Positions 12,709 to 14,840 of a stretch of 14,840 nucleotides of DNA are shown here, one piece after another. The DNA comes from DASQDN01 sp035630195 (GTDB taxonomy: Bacteria > Acidobacteriota > Terriglobia > Bryobacterales > Bryobacteraceae): contig DASQLD010000398.1 of assembly GCA_035630195.1 (NCBI GenBank), positions 1-14,840 on the forward strand. Direction: 5' to 3'. The stretch's first letter is position 1. Every line of letters begins with the position of its first letter. The translations under genes and the position numbers were made by a program. The notes under the pieces were generated by a model, which did no database searches, was not told the DNA's origin, and saw only the letters and a program-made list of their open reading frames with translations.

Positions 12709-14603
12709 GCGGGCTGCGGGCTCCCACCTTCGAGGCCGGGAACTCGTATACCGCCGGACGGGATCGAGTGACCCTTTGAATCATCGGAGTTCTTTGATGT
12801 CGTCAAAGGCGGAAGAGGCTGACCGTCGATCAGCGCCTTCACTTCGGCTCCATCCAGGACTTCGCGTTCGAGCAGGGCCAACGCAATCCGATCCATGGCT
12901 TCGGCATGCTCACTAATGATGCGCTTGGCATCCTTATAGCCGCCATCCACCAATTTGCGAACCTGCTGATCGATCTCGATCGCGGTCGATTCGCTGTAAT
13001 CGCGATGCTGAGCGATCTCACGACCGAGGAAGATCTGCTCTTCCTTTTTGCCGAAGCTCATGGGTCCTAGTTCGCTCATGCCCCACTCGCAGACCATCTT
13101 GCGGGCGAGGTCGGTTGCGCGTTCGATGTCATTACCGGCGCCAGTGGTGATGTGCTTCATGAACATCTCTTCGGCGATACGTCCACCCATCAGGATCGCA
13201 AGTTGGGAGACGAGATAATCCCGCGAATAGCAATGCTTGTCGTCGAGCGGCAACTGCATTGTGAGACCGAGAGCCATTCCACGAGGAATGATCGTCACCT
13301 TATGCAGAGGATCAGCGTACGGTATCATCATCGCCACCAGCGCGTGACCGGCCTCATGGTATGCGGTGTTCTTCTTCTCCTCGTCGGAGATGATGAGCGA
13401 CTTGCGCTCCACGCCCATGATGACCTTGTCTTTTGCCAGTTCGAAGTCAGCTTGGGTGACCACTTTGCGGTTCTGCCGCGCGGCGATCAAAGCAGCTTCG
13501 TTCACGAGATTGGCGAGATCGGCTCCGGCGAACCCGGGGGTACCACGAGCGATCAGGCCCAATTCGACGTCATCGGACAAGGGCGTCTTCTTCGTGTGAA
13601 CGCGAAGAATCATTTCGCGGCCCTTGACGTCGGGACGTCCCACGACGACGCGCCGGTCAAATCGGCCGGGGCGCAGAAGAGCTGGATCGAGCACGTCAGG
13701 CCGGTTGGTTGCAGCGACGAGAATGACGCCTTCGTTCGATTCGAAGCCATCCATCTCTACGAGCAACTGGTTCAGCGTCTGCTCGCGTTCGTCGTGTCCA
13801 CCGCCGAGGCCGGCGCCGCGGTGGCGACCGACTGCGTCAATCTCATCAATAAAGATAATGCATGGCGCGTTTTTCTTGCCCTGTTCGAATAGATCGCGAA
13901 CGCGGCTTGCGCCTACGCCTACAAACATTTCGACGAAATCAGAACCGGAAATCGAGAAGAACGGGACGTTCGCTTCGCCGGCGATTGCGCGGGCGAGCAG
14001 TGTCTTACCGGTTCCTGGAGGTCCGATCAGCAAAACACCCTTGGGAATGCGACCGCCAAGTTTCTGGAATTTCTGTGGTTCGCGCAGAAATTCGATGATT
14101 TCCTGTAGCTCTTCTTTGGCTTCTTCCACGCCGGCGACGTCCTTAAACGTGACCTTTTTCTGTTGTGAAGAGTGCAGACGCGCCCGGCTTTTTCCAAAGC
14201 TGAGCGCTTTGTTGCCCCCGCTTTGCATTTGGCGCATCATAAAAATCCAAAAGGCCAAAAGTAAAACGAAGGGTATTGCATTAATTAAAATGGATACCCA
14301 GTTGCCGGAGCTAGCCTCGCGAATGTCCATATTGACATTCTTTTCACGAAGCTGTTTGTACAGATCGGGGTAGTTCATCGGGATCATGGTCACCAGCTTG
14401 GAGCCGTCTGTATAGTCTCCCTTTACCTGGTTGCCGCTGATCTGAACTTTCTTAACTTTCCCCTGCTCCACCTGATTCATAAAATCGGTGAAAGTCAACT
14501 GGGATTCGGCACCGCCTTTTCCTGTCTTTACGACAACCCAGATCAGGACTGCTACGCAGATCAGTACGATCCACAGAACCGCCGTCTTAACGTTTGAATT
14601 CAT
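12705..14603 (-). CDS. ftsH: ATP-dependent zinc metalloprotease FtsH
   Basis: A full-length 632-residue membrane AAA+ protease that degrades misfolded membrane proteins and regulatory substrates. It shows an N-terminal helix (about 7-26), a periplasmic domain (about 30-102), a second membrane helix (about 103-123), Walker A GPPGTGKT (194-201), Walker B IIFIDE (249-254), the second region of homology [18 protein letters not shown] (300-317), the zinc motif HEAGH (416-420) and a third-ligand segment [11 protein letters not shown] (490-500). The C-terminal tail (about 595-632) is Ser/Gly/Pro-rich and likely disordered. The ATG at 14603 has a good GGGAG site five bases upstream. Its stop overlaps the HAD start. 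Downstream of tilS, a common arrangement. Confidence 0.98.
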   Translation of the reverse strand: MNSNVKTAVLWIVLICVAVLIWVVVKTGKGGAESQLTFTDFMNQVEQGKVKKVQISGNQVKGDYTDGSKLVTMIPMNYPDLYKQLREKNVNMDIREASSGNWVSILINAIPFVLLLAFWIFMMRQMQSGGNKALSFGKSRARLHSSQQKKVTFKDVAGVEEAKEELQEIIEFLREPQKFQKLGGRIPKGVLLIGPPGTGKTLLARAIAGEANVPFFSISGSDFVEMFVGVGASRVRDLFEQGKKNAPCIIFIDEIDAVGRHRGAGLGGGHDEREQTLNQLLVEMDGFESNEGVILVAATNRPDVLDPALLRPGRFDRRVVVGRPDVKGREMILRVHTKKTPLSDDVELGLIARGTPGFAGADLANLVNEAALIAARQNRKVVTQADFELAKDKVIMGVERKSLIISDEEKKNTAYHEAGHALVAMMIPYADPLHKVTIIPRGMALGLTMQLPLDDKHCYSRDYLVSQLAILMGGRIAEEMFMKHITTGAGNDIERATDLARKMVCEWGMSELGPMSFGKKEEQIFLGREIAQHRDYSESTAIEIDQQVRKLVDGGYKDAKRIISEHAEAMDRIALALLEREVLDGAEVKALIDGQPLPPLTTSKNSDDSKGHSIPSGGIRVPGLEGGSPQPA

Positions 14604-14642
14604 TCCATCTCCCTGTAAGGGCCGTACCTGTCATTGATACTT

Positions 14643-14673
14643 AATATAGTGGACGCCGAACCGGACAGGTTCG
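14643..14673 (-). promoter_or_regulatory. Small hairpin and -10-like element in the tilS-ftsH gap
   Basis: The 77-base gap between tilS and ftsH holds an inverted repeat CGAACC-GGACA-GGTTCG (14657-14673, 6-base stem) and, downstream on the minus strand, TATATT (14643-14648, five of six matches to TATAAT). This could be a separate ftsH promoter with a leader of about 33 bases, but no -35 at proper spacing is convincing. The hairpin has no T-tract, so it is not called a terminator. Confidence 0.3.
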
Positions 14674-14680
14674 ATTCAAG

Positions 14681-14840
14681 TCAATCCGATTCTTCTTCAA
14701 CAATCTTGAGGACGCGAGTTGAACCCGCCGCCGGAGCATATTCGGACGAAACACCGAATTTGCGGGCCCACAAAATGCGATCACCTGCGACAATAACTGG
14801 CCAGCCCTGACGGTCCCACAGCGGAATACGCGCAACTTGA
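14681..14840 (-). CDS. tilS: tRNA(Ile)-lysidine synthase, C-terminal fragment (runs off the window edge)
   Basis: The last 52 codons plus TGA (14681-14683) of a gene whose start lies beyond position 14840. The frame reads ARIPLWDRQGWPVIVAGDR, then ILWARKFGVSSEYAPAAGS, and ends KIVEEESD. The IPLWDR...WPVIVAGDRILWA pattern is typical of the TilS C-terminal substrate-binding domain, and tilS directly upstream of ftsH is a widespread gene order. TilS modifies the wobble C34 of the CAU-anticodon tRNA(Ile) to lysidine so that it reads AUA. The call rests on a short tail plus context; the ATP-binding N-terminal domain is not in the window. Confidence 0.7.
   Translation of the reverse strand, partial: QVARIPLWDRQGWPVIVAGDRILWARKFGVSSEYAPAAGSTRVLKIVEEESD

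Noticed and set aside
13152..14373. Long plus-strand frames opposite ftsH (13152-13892, 13624-14373)
   Set aside because: Mirror frames of ftsH, a certain gene; composition reflects the codon bias of the opposite strand.
14641..14835. 64-residue minus-strand frame at the right edge
   Set aside because: Arg/Cys-rich and out of frame with the tilS C-terminus, which explains the same bases better.

Overview
The window looks like a bacterial chromosome segment, most likely from an acidobacterium (Bryobacterales/Solibacter-like). This is inference from gene content remembered from that group, not from a search: short secreted proteins of unknown function, a lipoprotein family common in Solibacter-like genomes, a Tat-exported sugar isomerase-like protein, and a tilS-ftsH pair. 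I see no rRNA, tRNA, CRISPR array, insertion sequence or phage gene. Coding density is very high, and most neighbouring genes overlap or lie within about 40 bases.

Left edge (1-1249, minus strand): a PIN-domain toxin and its antitoxin (33-691) with a recognisable promoter at 716-744. Positions 692-928 hold no convincing gene. A small exported coiled-coil protein (929-1249) follows and is divergent from homoserine dehydrogenase. The 28-base gap between those two genes holds a nearly symmetric -10 element that could fire both ways and give leaderless or nearly leaderless messages.

Centre (1278-10589, plus strand): ten genes with no gap above 42 bases. In order they are homoserine dehydrogenase, an exported SAM-methyltransferase-fold protein, a proline-rich exported protein, a TPM-domain membrane protein, a nucleotidyltransferase-fold protein, LemA, an aldehyde dehydrogenase resembling 2-oxoglutarate semialdehyde dehydrogenase, a single-chain fusion of a Vsr-type mismatch endonuclease to a C5-cytosine DNA methyltransferase, a FAH-fold sugar-acid dehydratase resembling 2-keto-3-deoxy-D-arabinonate dehydratase, and a lipoprotein. 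The aldehyde dehydrogenase and the FAH-fold enzyme would together form the lower half of a Weimberg-type pentose oxidation route (2-keto-3-deoxy-pentonate to 2-oxoglutarate semialdehyde to 2-oxoglutarate). The Vsr-methyltransferase gene sits between them and is the most unusual object in the window.

Right part (10582-14840, minus strand, read right to left): the C-terminus of tilS (runs off the edge), ftsH, a phosphoglycolate-phosphatase-like HAD hydrolase, an L-rhamnose mutarotase-like protein, a hairpin with paired CGAT-N3-ATCG repeats, and a Tat-exported TIM-barrel sugar isomerase/epimerase-like protein. The last gene meets the plus-strand lipoprotein gene tail to tail with an 8-base overlap.
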